Assembly: GCF_001665535.1 (NCBI RefSeq)
Contig: NZ_LZSQ01000090.1
Location: 19,216-83,215, forward strand
Origin: Mycobacterium sp. 852002-51961_SCH5331710
GTDB taxonomy: Bacteria > Actinomycetota > Actinomycetes > Mycobacteriales > Mycobacteriaceae
DNA: 64,000 bases
Reading direction: 5' to 3'
The notes beneath the pieces are model-generated. The model ran no database searches and had not been told where the DNA came from. It was given only the letters and a program-made list of their open reading frames with translations. The translations under genes were made by a program, and so were the position numbers. Positions 27,316 through 36,780 of this stretch are shown in pieces (the stretch's first letter is position 1; the number at the start of each line of letters is the position of its first letter).

Positions 27316-28478
27316 GCGCGGACCTCGAGCAGTTTCGGCACCACGTGCGGCAGTGGTGCGTCGAACACATTCCCCCCGACTGGCGCCAGACCCAGACCGG
27401 TGCGAGCGACGAAGGCTTCGTGGCCTTCCAAAAAGCCTGGTTCGCCGAACTGCACGGCGCGGGTTTCGCCGTCCCGCACTGGCCCGCCGAATGGGGCGGC
27501 GGCATGTCCGTGGCCGAACAGGTGGTGCTGTACCAGGAACTGGCCGCCCACGATGCCCCGCGACTGGTGCTCGCGTTCGTCGGCATCCACCACGCCGCCT
27601 CGACGCTGTTGGTCGCGGGCACCGACGAGCAGCGGCGACGACACCTGCCCGCGATCCTCGACGGCGAGATCTGGGTGCAGGGATTCTCCGAACCCGAGGC
27701 CGGGTCCGACCTGGCGAGCCTGCGCACCACCGCCCGCAAGGAAGGCGACTCGTACATCGTCAACGGCCAGAAGTTGTGGGCGAGCGGCGGCAAGCACGCC
27801 GACTGGTGCCTGCTGCTGGCCCGCACTGACCCGGATGCTCCGAAACGCAAGGGCATTTCATATTTCCTGCTCGACATGACCACCCCGGGCGTCGAGGTCC
27901 GGCCGATTCGCAATGCGATCGGCGACTCCCACTTCTGCGAGATCTTCCTCAACGACGTGTCGATTCCCGCCGCCAACTTGATCGGTGCGGAGAACGACGG
28001 CTGGCGCGTCGCACAGGCCACCCTCGGCGCCGAGCGCGGCATGACGATGCTGGAACTCGCCGAGCGGCTGGGCAACGCGGGCTTCCGCTGGCTGGTCCAG
28101 AGTGCGCCGGTAAACGACCCGATAGTCGCGGACCGGCTGGCTCAGTTCGAGACCGAGATCAGCGGGCTGCGCGGACTGTGCCGAAAGCTGGTCGAGGACA
28201 ACGAGAGCGGGACCGCCGGCCCCGCCGACGCGTCGATCGTCAAGCTGTTCTACAGCGAACTACTGCAGCGCATGACCGACTTCGGCGCCGAAATCGGCGG
28301 GCTCACCGCCCACACCGAGTTGGCCAAGCCCATGTCGAGCGGGTGGGAGTCGGGCGCCTGGGTGCTCGACTTCATCGGGTCGTGGGAGTGGACGATTCCC
28401 GGCGGCGCAAGCGAGATCCAGCGCACCATCATCGGCGAGCGCGGGCTCGGGCTGCCTCGAGAACCGAGTGCCGTCTGA
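27312..28478 (+). CDS. Acyl-CoA dehydrogenase, large subunit of pair 2
   Basis: 388 residues from a GTG overlapping the MocA stop. FSEPEAGSDLASLRTTARK near 125 and SGGKHADWCLLLARTD follow the ACAD middle-domain pattern, and the C-terminus has IPGGASEIQRTIIGERGLGLP. This is a canonical FadE-type chain. The next gene, starting on the stop codon (TGATG), is the small partner. Two separate pairs in one operon imply two distinct desaturation steps or two chain or ring intermediates. Confidence 0.82.
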   Translation: MSADLEQFRHHVRQWCVEHIPPDWRQTQTGASDEGFVAFQKAWFAELHGAGFAVPHWPAEWGGGMSVAEQVVLYQELAAHDAPRLVLAFVGIHHAASTLLVAGTDEQRRRHLPAILDGEIWVQGFSEPEAGSDLASLRTTARKEGDSYIVNGQKLWASGGKHADWCLLLARTDPDAPKRKGISYFLLDMTTPGVEVRPIRNAIGDSHFCEIFLNDVSIPAANLIGAENDGWRVAQATLGAERGMTMLELAERLGNAGFRWLVQSAPVNDPIVADRLAQFETEISGLRGLCRKLVEDNESGTAGPADASIVKLFYSELLQRMTDFGAEIGGLTAHTELAKPMSSGWESGAWVLDFIGSWEWTIPGGASEIQRTIIGERGLGLPREPSAV

Positions 28479-29431
28479 TGGCCGACTTCACCGAGTTCCA
28501 CGACGAACTGCGCTCCGTCGCGGGCGATCTGCTCGCGAAGGACCGCAGCGTCGAGTGGTCCACGCTGGTGGACGCCGGCTGGGTCGGGCTCGAGGTGCCC
28601 GAGCAGTTCGGCGGAGCGGGTGCGTCGTTCGCCGAAGCCGCGGTGGTCTGCGAGGAAATTGGCCGTGCCGCCAGCGCGACCAGCTTCCTCGGCAGCGCGG
28701 TTCTCGCGGTTGGAGCGCTGAACGCGGTACAGCCCAGCACAACCCGCGACGAAATGCTGGCCGACATCGCCAGCGGCGTGACCAGGGCCGCCGTCGCACT
28801 GGAACCGCATGACTTCGTGCCCGACGCCGAGGGCGCCGATCGAATCCTGCTCGTGACGGACCGCGGCGTCGCGGTGACGGGGCAAGGGGCCACACCGCGG
28901 CCAGTAGTCGACGAGACGCGCCGACTCGCCGCCGTCGAGACCGACGCCGAAGTCATCGACACCCTCCCGTTCGCCGGTGATCCCGCGGTCGCCGTGCAAC
29001 GGTTACAGGATCGGGCCGCCGTGGCGATCGCCTGCGACAGCCTCGGGTTGAGCGGAGCCATGCTCGCCGCGACCGTCGGATACGTGAAGGTGCGTCAGCA
29101 ATTCGGCAGGGCCATAGGCTCGTTTCAGGCCGTCAAACACGCCTGCGCCGATATGCAGGTCGGCATCGCGGTGTCCCGCCAACTCGTCGGTGCCGCTGTC
29201 CGGGCCGTCACCGAAGAATCCCCAGACGCCGGGGCTGCTGTCGCCATGGCCAAGTCCCACGCCTGCTCCACCGCCGTCGACATCGCGGGCAAGGCCATGC
29301 AACTGCACGGCGGCATCGGATACACGTGGGAGAGCGGCATCCACGTCTACCTGAAGCGCGCAACCCTCAACCGCTCACTGTTCGGCTCCCCGGCCGAACA
29401 CCGCAAACGACTGACACAACGCTATCTATAG
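28478..29431 (+). CDS. Acyl-CoA dehydrogenase, small subunit of pair 2
   Basis: 317 residues. The N-terminal helical domain is intact (VEWSTLVDAGWVGLEVPEQFGG), the flavin segment of the middle domain is missing, and the C-terminal half carries RQQFGRAIGSFQAVKH near 208 and QLHGGIGYTWESGIHVYLKR near 274, with the expected catalytic glutamate. It is coupled to the large subunit by TGATG. The most likely product is an alpha2beta2 enzyme. Confidence 0.8.
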   Translation: MADFTEFHDELRSVAGDLLAKDRSVEWSTLVDAGWVGLEVPEQFGGAGASFAEAAVVCEEIGRAASATSFLGSAVLAVGALNAVQPSTTRDEMLADIASGVTRAAVALEPHDFVPDAEGADRILLVTDRGVAVTGQGATPRPVVDETRRLAAVETDAEVIDTLPFAGDPAVAVQRLQDRAAVAIACDSLGLSGAMLAATVGYVKVRQQFGRAIGSFQAVKHACADMQVGIAVSRQLVGAAVRAVTEESPDAGAAVAMAKSHACSTAVDIAGKAMQLHGGIGYTWESGIHVYLKRATLNRSLFGSPAEHRKRLTQRYL

Positions 29432-29450
29432 ACAAGGCAAGGAGTTCCCC

Positions 29451-31166
29451 GTGGGAGTACCCGTATACAAGCGCATCCTCGACCTCTTCGAGGCCGAGGG
29501 CGTCAACACGCTGTTCGGCATACCCGACCCGAACTTCGTGCACATGTTCACCGAGGCCCATGCCCGTGGATGGTCGGTCGTCGCACCGCACCACGAGCTG
29601 AGCGCCGGGTTCATGGCCGAGGCGGCGTCGCGCATGACCGGCGCACCGGGTCTGTGCATCGGCACCCTCGGGCCCGGCATGGCCAACATCGCGGGCGCGA
29701 TTCAGTGTGCGTTGGTGGAGAACTCGCCCGTCATCTTCCTCGGCGGCCAGCGCGCCCGCATCACCGAACGCCGGGTCCGGCGCGGCCGCATCCAATTCGT
29801 CCAGCAGGAGGAGCTTTTCGCGCCGTCGGTCAAGTACAGCAGCTCGATCGAATACGCCGACCAGACCGACGAGATCATCCGCGAAGCGATCCGCCAGTCC
29901 ATGTCGGGCACACCGGGCCCCAGCTACATCGAATATCCGTCGCACGTGATCCTCGAAGAACTCGACGTGCCGGATCCGTTGCCGCCACACCGGTATCGGC
30001 TCGTCGATCAGACCGCTGGCGAACGTGAGGTCGCCGAAGCCGTCGCGCTGATCAAGGCGGCGGAGAACCCGATCCTGTTGGTGGGCCACGCCGTTCACAC
30101 CTCGCGGACCCAGGAGCAGGTCAGGGAGCTCGCCGAGCTGATGGCCTGCCCGGTGATCCAGACATCGGGCGGCACGTCGTTCATCCCCGGCCTTCAGGAC
30201 CGCACCTTCCCCTACCTGTTCTCACCGGCGGCCAACGAGGCCGTCGAGAAATCCGATCTGTGCCTGGCGCTGGGCACCGAGCTCGGCGAACCCATGCACT
30301 ACGGCCGCACCCAACACTGGGCCGACGGCGATGCGAATCGCAAATGGATTCTCGTGGAACAGGATCCGACCGCCATCGGGGTCAACCGGCCGATCGACGT
30401 GCCGCTGGTCGGCGACCTTCGCGGGGTGGTTCCGCAGCTCGTCGAGGCACTGCGCGACAATCCGCGGAAACCGTCGGCAGATCTCGATGCCCTGATCAAG
30501 GCCGACGCCGCCGAGATTGCGCGCGTAGCCGAGGAGGCGCCCAGCGGTCGCGCGCCGATCCACCCGGCCCGCTACGTCGTCGAGGCCACCAAGGCGTTCG
30601 ACGAATGCACCGAGGACGGCATCCTGGTGCGCGACGGCGGCGCCACGGTGATCTTCCAGTGGACGTACTCGCAGACCAAACCGCGGGACGTGATCTGGAA
30701 CCAGAACTTCGGCCACCTCGGCACCGGGCTGCCGTACGCCGTCGGCGCCTCGGTCGCGGAGGGACGCAAACGCCCGGTCATGCTGCTCACCAGCGACAGC
30801 GCGTTCCTGTTCCACATCGCCGAACTCGAGACCGCGGCGCGTGAGAACCTGCCGCTGGTCTGCGTCGTCGGCGTCGACCACCAGTGGGGCCTTGAGGTCG
30901 GCGTCTACAAGCGCACGTTCGAGCAGCCGTCACCGCAACCCGGCGTGCACTGGAGCAAGGACGTCCGGCTCGACAAGGTCGCCGAGGGCTTCGGGTGCCA
31001 CGGCGAGTACGTCGAGAAGGACGACGAGATCGGCCCGGCGATCAAGCGGGCGTTCGCGAGCGGTAAGACGGCCGTCGTCCACGTCTGCATCGACCCGAAG
31101 GCCAATTCCGAGGAGATGCCGAAGTACGACCGATTCCGCACCTGGTATGCAGAAGGCACCCAGTAG
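29451..31166 (+). CDS. ThDP-dependent enzyme (acetolactate synthase/2-hydroxyacyl-CoA lyase superfamily) with altered cofactor motif
   Basis: 571 residues from a GTG after AAGGAG. The three superfamily domains are present. The activating glutamate is in HHELSAGFMAEAASR near 45. The second ThDP/Mg motif, normally GDG-x~26-NN, reads TSDSAFLFHIAEL...VGVDHQWG near 444-470: the first Asp is kept, both Gly are replaced and the Asn position is Asp. Relatives include acetolactate synthase, benzoylformate decarboxylase, 2-hydroxyacyl-CoA lyase and ring-opening cyclohexanedione hydrolases. With an aldehyde dehydrogenase next, C-C cleavage or decarboxylation to an aldehyde is a reasonable inference. Confidence 0.75.
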   Translation: MGVPVYKRILDLFEAEGVNTLFGIPDPNFVHMFTEAHARGWSVVAPHHELSAGFMAEAASRMTGAPGLCIGTLGPGMANIAGAIQCALVENSPVIFLGGQRARITERRVRRGRIQFVQQEELFAPSVKYSSSIEYADQTDEIIREAIRQSMSGTPGPSYIEYPSHVILEELDVPDPLPPHRYRLVDQTAGEREVAEAVALIKAAENPILLVGHAVHTSRTQEQVRELAELMACPVIQTSGGTSFIPGLQDRTFPYLFSPAANEAVEKSDLCLALGTELGEPMHYGRTQHWADGDANRKWILVEQDPTAIGVNRPIDVPLVGDLRGVVPQLVEALRDNPRKPSADLDALIKADAAEIARVAEEAPSGRAPIHPARYVVEATKAFDECTEDGILVRDGGATVIFQWTYSQTKPRDVIWNQNFGHLGTGLPYAVGASVAEGRKRPVMLLTSDSAFLFHIAELETAARENLPLVCVVGVDHQWGLEVGVYKRTFEQPSPQPGVHWSKDVRLDKVAEGFGCHGEYVEKDDEIGPAIKRAFASGKTAVVHVCIDPKANSEEMPKYDRFRTWYAEGTQ

Positions 31167-31193
31167 GCCGGCCATCTAGGGAAGAGTGAGAGC

Positions 31194-32626
<1,433 letters not shown>

Positions 32627-32630
<4 letters not shown>

Positions 32631-32947
32631 GGCTTGAGCAGCGGTCGCAGGTCGTCCAGGCGGTCGAACAGGTGCCAGACGTACGACGACGACCCGTTCT
32701 CTCGGTGCGCGTGGAGGTCGGCGAGTTCGGGGTCGTTGCAGTAGCCGTCGAACGCGTCCTTTGAGTCCCACTCGACGAGGATCAGCACCTTGCGGGGCTC
32801 GATGTCGCCGAGCACGGCCTCGCGGAACTGGCCCAGCGCGACGACGCGACCGCCGTGTTTGGCGACCTCGGCGGGGGATCGCCTCGAATAAGCGAGGTAC
32901 TCCTCGCGGTCGGCGACGTCGAACAGGTTCAGCGCATATATGGTCAC
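32627..32947 (-). CDS. DUF1330-like dimeric alpha/beta-barrel protein
   Basis: 106 residues from a GTG. The pattern IYALNLFDVADREEYLAYSR ... GGRVVALGQF ... VLILVEWDSKDAFDGY matches the DUF1330/dimeric alpha-beta barrel fold, which includes small monooxygenases, isomerases and lactonases. It is transcribed against the operon, and its start codon is only four bases from that of the divergent amidohydrolase. Its role in the pathway is unknown. Confidence 0.65.
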
Positions 32948-32951
32948 GTAG

Positions 32952-33854
32952 GTGACGGTACGCGGCGAGAAGTACGAATACGGCATCGATTTCGCGAGCA
33001 TCGCAGCGGTCGACATCCACACCCACGTCGAGATCGACGGCCACGGCCACAAGGCGTACGTCGACGAGCTCGTCGAAGCGACCGAGAAGTACTTCAAGAT
33101 GCCGCCCGGCGCGATGGCGGGTGTCGACGCGATCGCCGACCTGTACCGGCGGCACAACACGGCCGCGGTGGTGTTCACGATCGACGCGCGGACCGCGATG
33201 CGGCACACACCGAACTCGATCGAGGATCTCGTCGCGGGCGCAGCGCGCAACAACGACGTGCTGATCCCGTTCGGCAGCGTCGACCCCTGGCACGAGCGCC
33301 GTGCGGTGCACCGGGTCCACGAACTCGTCCGCGACTACGGGGTCAAGGGCTTCAAGTTCCATCCGAGCATGCAGGCGTTCGAGCCCAACGATCGTCGCTT
33401 CTACCCGATCTACGAGGCGATCACCGAGGCCGGGCTGCCCGCGTTGTTCCACACCGGCCAGACCGGGATGGGGTCGGGACTACCGGGCGGGCACCGCATC
33501 AAGTTGCGCTATTCCGATCCGATGCTGCTCGACGACGTCGCCGCCGACTTCCCGGACCTGACGATCGTGATGGCCCATCCCGCGGTGCCGTGGGTCGACT
33601 CGCAGATCGCGATCGCCACTCATAAGGCCAACGTGTACATCGACCTGTCCGGCTGGAGCCCGAAGTACTTCCCGCCGCAGCTCGTTCGCGCGATGAGCAG
33701 GCAGCTGCGGACGAAGGTGTTGTTCGGCACGGACTTCCCGTACATCCAGATCGACCGGTGGCGCAGCGACTTCGACACCCTCGACGTCGATCCGGCGGTG
33801 CAGTCGTTGGTCTACAAGGAGAACGCGCTGCGGGTCCTCGGCGTCACCCCTTGA
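32952..33854 (+). CDS. Amidohydrolase family protein (ACMSD-like, amidohydrolase 2)
   Basis: 300 residues from a GTG; no later start is available before the metal motif. DIHTHVEID near residues 21-29 is the first metal pair, GFKFHPSMQAF near 132 and ALFHTGQTG near 158 supply further histidines, VMAHPAVPW near 202, and FGTDFPYIQ near 258 supplies the catalytic aspartate. Relatives are decarboxylases or ring hydrolases of 2-oxo acids and beta-resorcylate-type compounds. Followed five bases later by family A repeat copy 2, which closes the island. Confidence 0.78.
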   Translation: MTVRGEKYEYGIDFASIAAVDIHTHVEIDGHGHKAYVDELVEATEKYFKMPPGAMAGVDAIADLYRRHNTAAVVFTIDARTAMRHTPNSIEDLVAGAARNNDVLIPFGSVDPWHERRAVHRVHELVRDYGVKGFKFHPSMQAFEPNDRRFYPIYEAITEAGLPALFHTGQTGMGSGLPGGHRIKLRYSDPMLLDDVAADFPDLTIVMAHPAVPWVDSQIAIATHKANVYIDLSGWSPKYFPPQLVRAMSRQLRTKVLFGTDFPYIQIDRWRSDFDTLDVDPAVQSLVYKENALRVLGVTP

Positions 33855-33858
33855 CCGG

Positions 33859-33914
33859 GAGCAGACGCAAAACTGTCCCTTTTCGCGGCATTTTGGGCAG
33901 CTTTGCGTCTGCTC
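33859..33914. repeat. Intergenic palindromic repeat, family A copy 2
   Basis: GAGCAGACGCAAA (33859-33871) and TTTGCGTCTGCTC (33902-33914) are perfect 13-bp arms. The loop contains CCCTTTTCGCG, shared with copy 1 at 11264-11325. The two copies lie just outside the first and last genes of the island. Confidence 0.78.
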
Positions 33915-33946
33915 GCCGAAGATGGCGATTGAGTTTTCGAGACGAC

Positions 33947-33992
33947 GGCGGTCTGCACCGGTGACTGACCACTCACCGCGAAGGAGACCGCC
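33947..33992 (+). promoter_or_regulatory. Structured leader that may hide the glyoxalase ribosome site
   Basis: GGCGGTCT (33947-33954) can pair with AGACCGCC (33985-33992), immediately before the GTG. Inside, CGGTGA (33959-33964) pairs with TCACCG (33973-33978). The Shine-Dalgarno AAGGAG (33981-33986) is partly within the outer stem. Confidence 0.4.
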
Positions 33993-34766
33993 GTGCCCGT
34001 CCGCAATTCCGCCCCTGTGGGCGCTCCGATCTGGATCGACCTGGCGTCCTCGGACGTCGAACGCTCGCAAGCCTTCTACGCTGAGGTCTTCGGCTGGAAG
34101 TTCGAGTCGGCGGGCCCCGAGTTCGGCGGCTACGTCACCGCGTCCAAGGACGGCAGGCCGATCGCCGGCCTGATGCCAAATGATCCGCAGTGGAACAGCC
34201 CCGACGGCTGGACCACCTACTTCCACACCACCGACGCCAAGGCCACGCTCGATGCCGCGATCGCCTTGGGCGCGACCACCTGCGGAGCGCCCGTCATGGA
34301 GATCCAGGACAAGGGTTGGATGGGAATGCTGTCCGACCCCAGCGGAGCGTTCGTCGGGCTGTGGCAGCCGGGCGGGCACCGCGGATTCGAGATCGTCAAC
34401 GAACACGGCGCGCCGGTGTACTTCCAGTGGACCGGCCGCGACTACGCCAGCACCCAACGGTTCTATCGCGAGCTGTTCGGCTGGCAGGTCGACACGGTAT
34501 CCGACACCGACGAATTCCGGTACAGCACAGCGAGCTTCGGCGGCGAGGCGCTGCTGGGCCTGATGGACGGCAGCGCGTTCCTGCCCGCGGAACAGCCGTC
34601 GAACTGGAATTTCTTCCTCGGCGCCGACGACGTCGACAAGACCGTGCAGCTGGTACTCGACAACGGCGGCAGCGTTATCCGCGACGCCGAGGACACGCCC
34701 TACGGGCGGCTGGCCGCGGTGGCTGATTGCACCGGCGCGGCCTTCAACCTGAGCTCGCTGCAGTAA
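33993..34766 (+). CDS. Two-domain glyoxalase/VOC protein (Rv0911-like)
   Basis: 257 residues, exactly the length I recall for Rv0911. Two vicinal-oxygen-chelate domains: the first starts at IWIDLASSDVERSQAFYAEVFGW and the second at YFQWTGRDYASTQRFYRELFGW, about residues 13-125 and 130-255. Two-domain proteins of this type are common in mycobacteria and may bind metal or flavin; no reaction can be assigned. It restarts the backbone that stops at the Rv0910-like gene, which is how the island boundaries were recognised. Confidence 0.8.
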   Translation: MPVRNSAPVGAPIWIDLASSDVERSQAFYAEVFGWKFESAGPEFGGYVTASKDGRPIAGLMPNDPQWNSPDGWTTYFHTTDAKATLDAAIALGATTCGAPVMEIQDKGWMGMLSDPSGAFVGLWQPGGHRGFEIVNEHGAPVYFQWTGRDYASTQRFYRELFGWQVDTVSDTDEFRYSTASFGGEALLGLMDGSAFLPAEQPSNWNFFLGADDVDKTVQLVLDNGGSVIRDAEDTPYGRLAAVADCTGAAFNLSSLQ

Positions 34767-34773
34767 GCGAGTG

Positions 34774-35352
34774 TCAGGCGGTCATCAAGTAGTCGGTCCT
34801 GCCGACGAACACGATGCTCGCCGGGTTCGCCGTGGTGGCCGCTTCGACGACGGCGTCGGCAAATGTCATGTGGCTCATGTCGCCGGACACCACCGTGAGC
34901 TGGACGCCGGCCTGGCGGAACTCCGAACGCCTTGTCAGCAGGGCGGTTTCGCCAGCCCGCATGCTCGCCGCGACGGCGGTATAGCCCTTGGGCACCGCCT
35001 TGTCGGGGAAGAAGTGGGCCTGGTGGCTGGTGACGAACACGATCCGGCCGCCGACCGGCATCAACGGGAGCGCCGCCAGCGCGAGGCGCCGTTGGGCATC
35101 GCGGTTCAGGCGCATCGCGCACTCGGGATCCGCCCCGGTGTCGAGCACATCCGACGAGTTGAGGATCAAGGTGTCCAACCGGCCGAAGCGGGATGCGATG
35201 CCCTCGATCACCTCCGCGGATTCGACCTCGTCGGAGACGTCGCGTGTCACCACGACGTGGGTGTCCACGCTGCCGAGCTGGCGCGCGACCCGTGCGCCGA
35301 GCCCCCTCGAGCCGCCGGTGACCAGAACGATGCGTTCGGGATCGTGATCCAT
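34774..35352 (-). CDS. Short SDR-like protein lacking the catalytic lysine
   Basis: 192 residues, some 50 shorter than classical SDRs. The cofactor motif TGGSRGLG is intact at residues 12-19. LILNSSD replaces the usual NNAG. The tyrosine is kept in GYTAVAAS, but the lysine four residues later is Ala. The usual substrate-binding C-terminal region is missing. It may bind NAD(P) without being a dehydrogenase, like NmrA-type sensors. It diverges from the S4 gene across an AT-rich gap with triplicated AATAAGG. Confidence 0.65.
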   Translation of the reverse strand: MDHDPERIVLVTGGSRGLGARVARQLGSVDTHVVVTRDVSDEVESAEVIEGIASRFGRLDTLILNSSDVLDTGADPECAMRLNRDAQRRLALAALPLMPVGGRIVFVTSHQAHFFPDKAVPKGYTAVAASMRAGETALLTRRSEFRQAGVQLTVVSGDMSHMTFADAVVEAATTANPASIVFVGRTDYLMTA

Positions 35353-35413
35353 GTCGGGCTCCTTCCGTCGCTGAGCGCCCGCGTGGACTCACCGTACACC
35401 TCTTTCTAAGAAA

Positions 35414-35442
35414 AATAAGGCAGAAATAAGGTCACAATAAGG
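35414..35442 (+). repeat. Three helically phased AATAAGG repeats
   Basis: AATAAGG occurs at 35414, 35425 and 35436, exactly 11 bases apart, in the most AT-rich stretch of the window. It lies in the divergent promoter between the short SDR gene and the S4-domain gene. Confidence 0.6.
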
Positions 35443-35469
35443 TTGCCGTGGAGGGTTCATGATGGTGAC

Positions 35470-35835
35470 GTGGAGTCGACCCGCGTAGACAGGTGGTTGT
35501 GGTCGGTCCGGCTGGCCAAGACCAGGCCGGATGCCGCAGAGGCGTGTCGCGGTGGGCACGTCCGGGTCAACGGTCGACCCGCCAAGCCGGCGACCATGGT
35601 GTCGCCCGGCGACGAGGTCCGGGCTCGAATCGGGCAGACCACCCGCGTCGTCGAGGTGCTGCGGGTGATTCAGAAGCGGGTGGGCGCAGCGGACGCGTCG
35701 ACGTGTTACCTCGACCGGACGCCGAAGCCGGCGGTCAGCGAGACGATGCAGTTCGCGGCCCGCGACCGCGGTGCGGGGCGGCCGACCAAGCGGGACCGCC
35801 GGATGCTGGAACGGCTGCGCGCGGGCCTGCGATGA
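35470..35835 (+). CDS. S4-domain RNA-binding protein (Hsp15/HslR-like)
   Basis: 121 residues. The S4 fold covers about residues 3-65 (TRVDRWLWSVRLAKTRPDA, then GHVRVNGRPAKPATMVSPGDEV), followed by a basic C-terminal tail (GRPTKRDRRMLERLRAGLR). E. coli Hsp15 binds free 50S subunits carrying nascent chains after heat shock. The start is GTG with a weak ribosome site; a TTG at 35443 is an alternative. Confidence 0.75.
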   Translation: MESTRVDRWLWSVRLAKTRPDAAEACRGGHVRVNGRPAKPATMVSPGDEVRARIGQTTRVVEVLRVIQKRVGAADASTCYLDRTPKPAVSETMQFAARDRGAGRPTKRDRRMLERLRAGLR

Positions 35836-35838
35836 CGA

Positions 35839-36315
35839 TCAGCCGGTAGGGGGCGCGAGTTCGAAGTCGGCGAAATCGAAGCCCGGCACCACCACGCAGC
35901 TGACGAGGCTCGGCTCGTCGTCGCGGGGGCGGGCGCGCTGCCAGTGGCCCGGCGGCACGACGAACTGGGGCTGCTCACCGGCGAGGATGTCGGTGCCCAG
36001 TAGATGGGCTGCGGCACGGTCCTGCTCGGGTCCGACCTCGAGCAGCAGCGGGCTGCCCGCGTGAAACAACCACAGTTCCGCACTGCGCACGGTGTGCCAC
36101 GCCGACTGCTGGCCCGGCATCAACAGAAAGAGGATCGCGGTGCCCGCACTGCGCGGGCCGGTATAGGCCGGCGGCAGCGCGGACTGCGGCACCGTCAGGT
36201 CGCTGCGCCACGTCTCCCTGTACCAGCCGCCCTCCGGGTGGGGGGACAGGTCGAGGCGTTGTGCCCAGTCCGGAAGATCGGCCATTCCAGTACCTGCCTT
36301 TTCGGTGTCGGACAC
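35839..36315 (-). CDS. Cupin, DUF985-like
   Basis: 158 residues from a GTG (or 148 from ATG 36285). HPEGGWYRETWRSD near 26, the strand AILFLLMPGQQSAWHTVRSAELWLFHAG near 60 with cupin histidines, and FVVPPGHWQRARP near 115 match the DUF985 cupin family. No function is proven for the family. It converges on the S4 gene with three bases between stops. Confidence 0.72.
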   Translation of the reverse strand: MSDTEKAGTGMADLPDWAQRLDLSPHPEGGWYRETWRSDLTVPQSALPPAYTGPRSAGTAILFLLMPGQQSAWHTVRSAELWLFHAGSPLLLEVGPEQDRAAAHLLGTDILAGEQPQFVVPPGHWQRARPRDDEPSLVSCVVVPGFDFADFELAPPTG

Positions 36316-36351
36316 TCAAGACTAGAGACCGTTGCGGCGCGATCCAGCCGA

Positions 36352-36357
36352 TAGGCT
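36352..36357 (+). promoter_or_regulatory. Leaderless -10 box for the Rv0912-like gene
   Basis: TAGGCT lies six bases before ATG 36364 with no Shine-Dalgarno sequence. The same hexamer and spacing precede echA6. Confidence 0.5.
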
Positions 36358-36363
36358 CGTGGC

Positions 36364-36780
36364 ATGCCGCGCGTGCGCCCCGGATGGCTGGTCGCCCTGT
36401 GCGGGGCGATTGTCTCCGTGAGCGGATGGCTGCCGTGGTTGACCGCGAACGGCGGTCGGGTCAGTGCGATCGGTGGAATCTTCGGTGACCTGCCCGCGCC
36501 GAAGCCGGGCTTCGGGGTGGGCCAGCTGATCGTGCTGCTGGCGTCGTTATTGATCGTCGCGGGGGCGATGTCGGCCCGCGGCTTCTCGGCTCGCCTCGCA
36601 TCGACTGCCGCGCTGGCGATTTCGGTTCTGTTGGTGGTGCTGGCCGTGTGGTATTACCGGCTCTACGTGTACTCGCCCGTGTCCGCGGGTTACGGGCTCT
36701 ACATCGGCGCTGCCATGGCCGTGGTCGCGGCCGTCCTGTCGGTCTGGGCGATGGTGACCTCGTGGGCGACGGTCGGGTAG
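36364..36780 (+). CDS. Four-helix membrane protein (Rv0912-like)
   Basis: 138 residues with four hydrophobic segments near 8-22 (LVALCGAIVSVSGWLPWL), 52-70, 78-98 and 110-133. The position and size match Rv0912 (about 148 residues). Function unknown. The C-terminus overlaps the next gene by 19 bases, so the two are probably cotranscribed. Confidence 0.72.
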   Translation: MPRVRPGWLVALCGAIVSVSGWLPWLTANGGRVSAIGGIFGDLPAPKPGFGVGQLIVLLASLLIVAGAMSARGFSARLASTAALAISVLLVVLAVWYYRLYVYSPVSAGYGLYIGAAMAVVAAVLSVWAMVTSWATVG

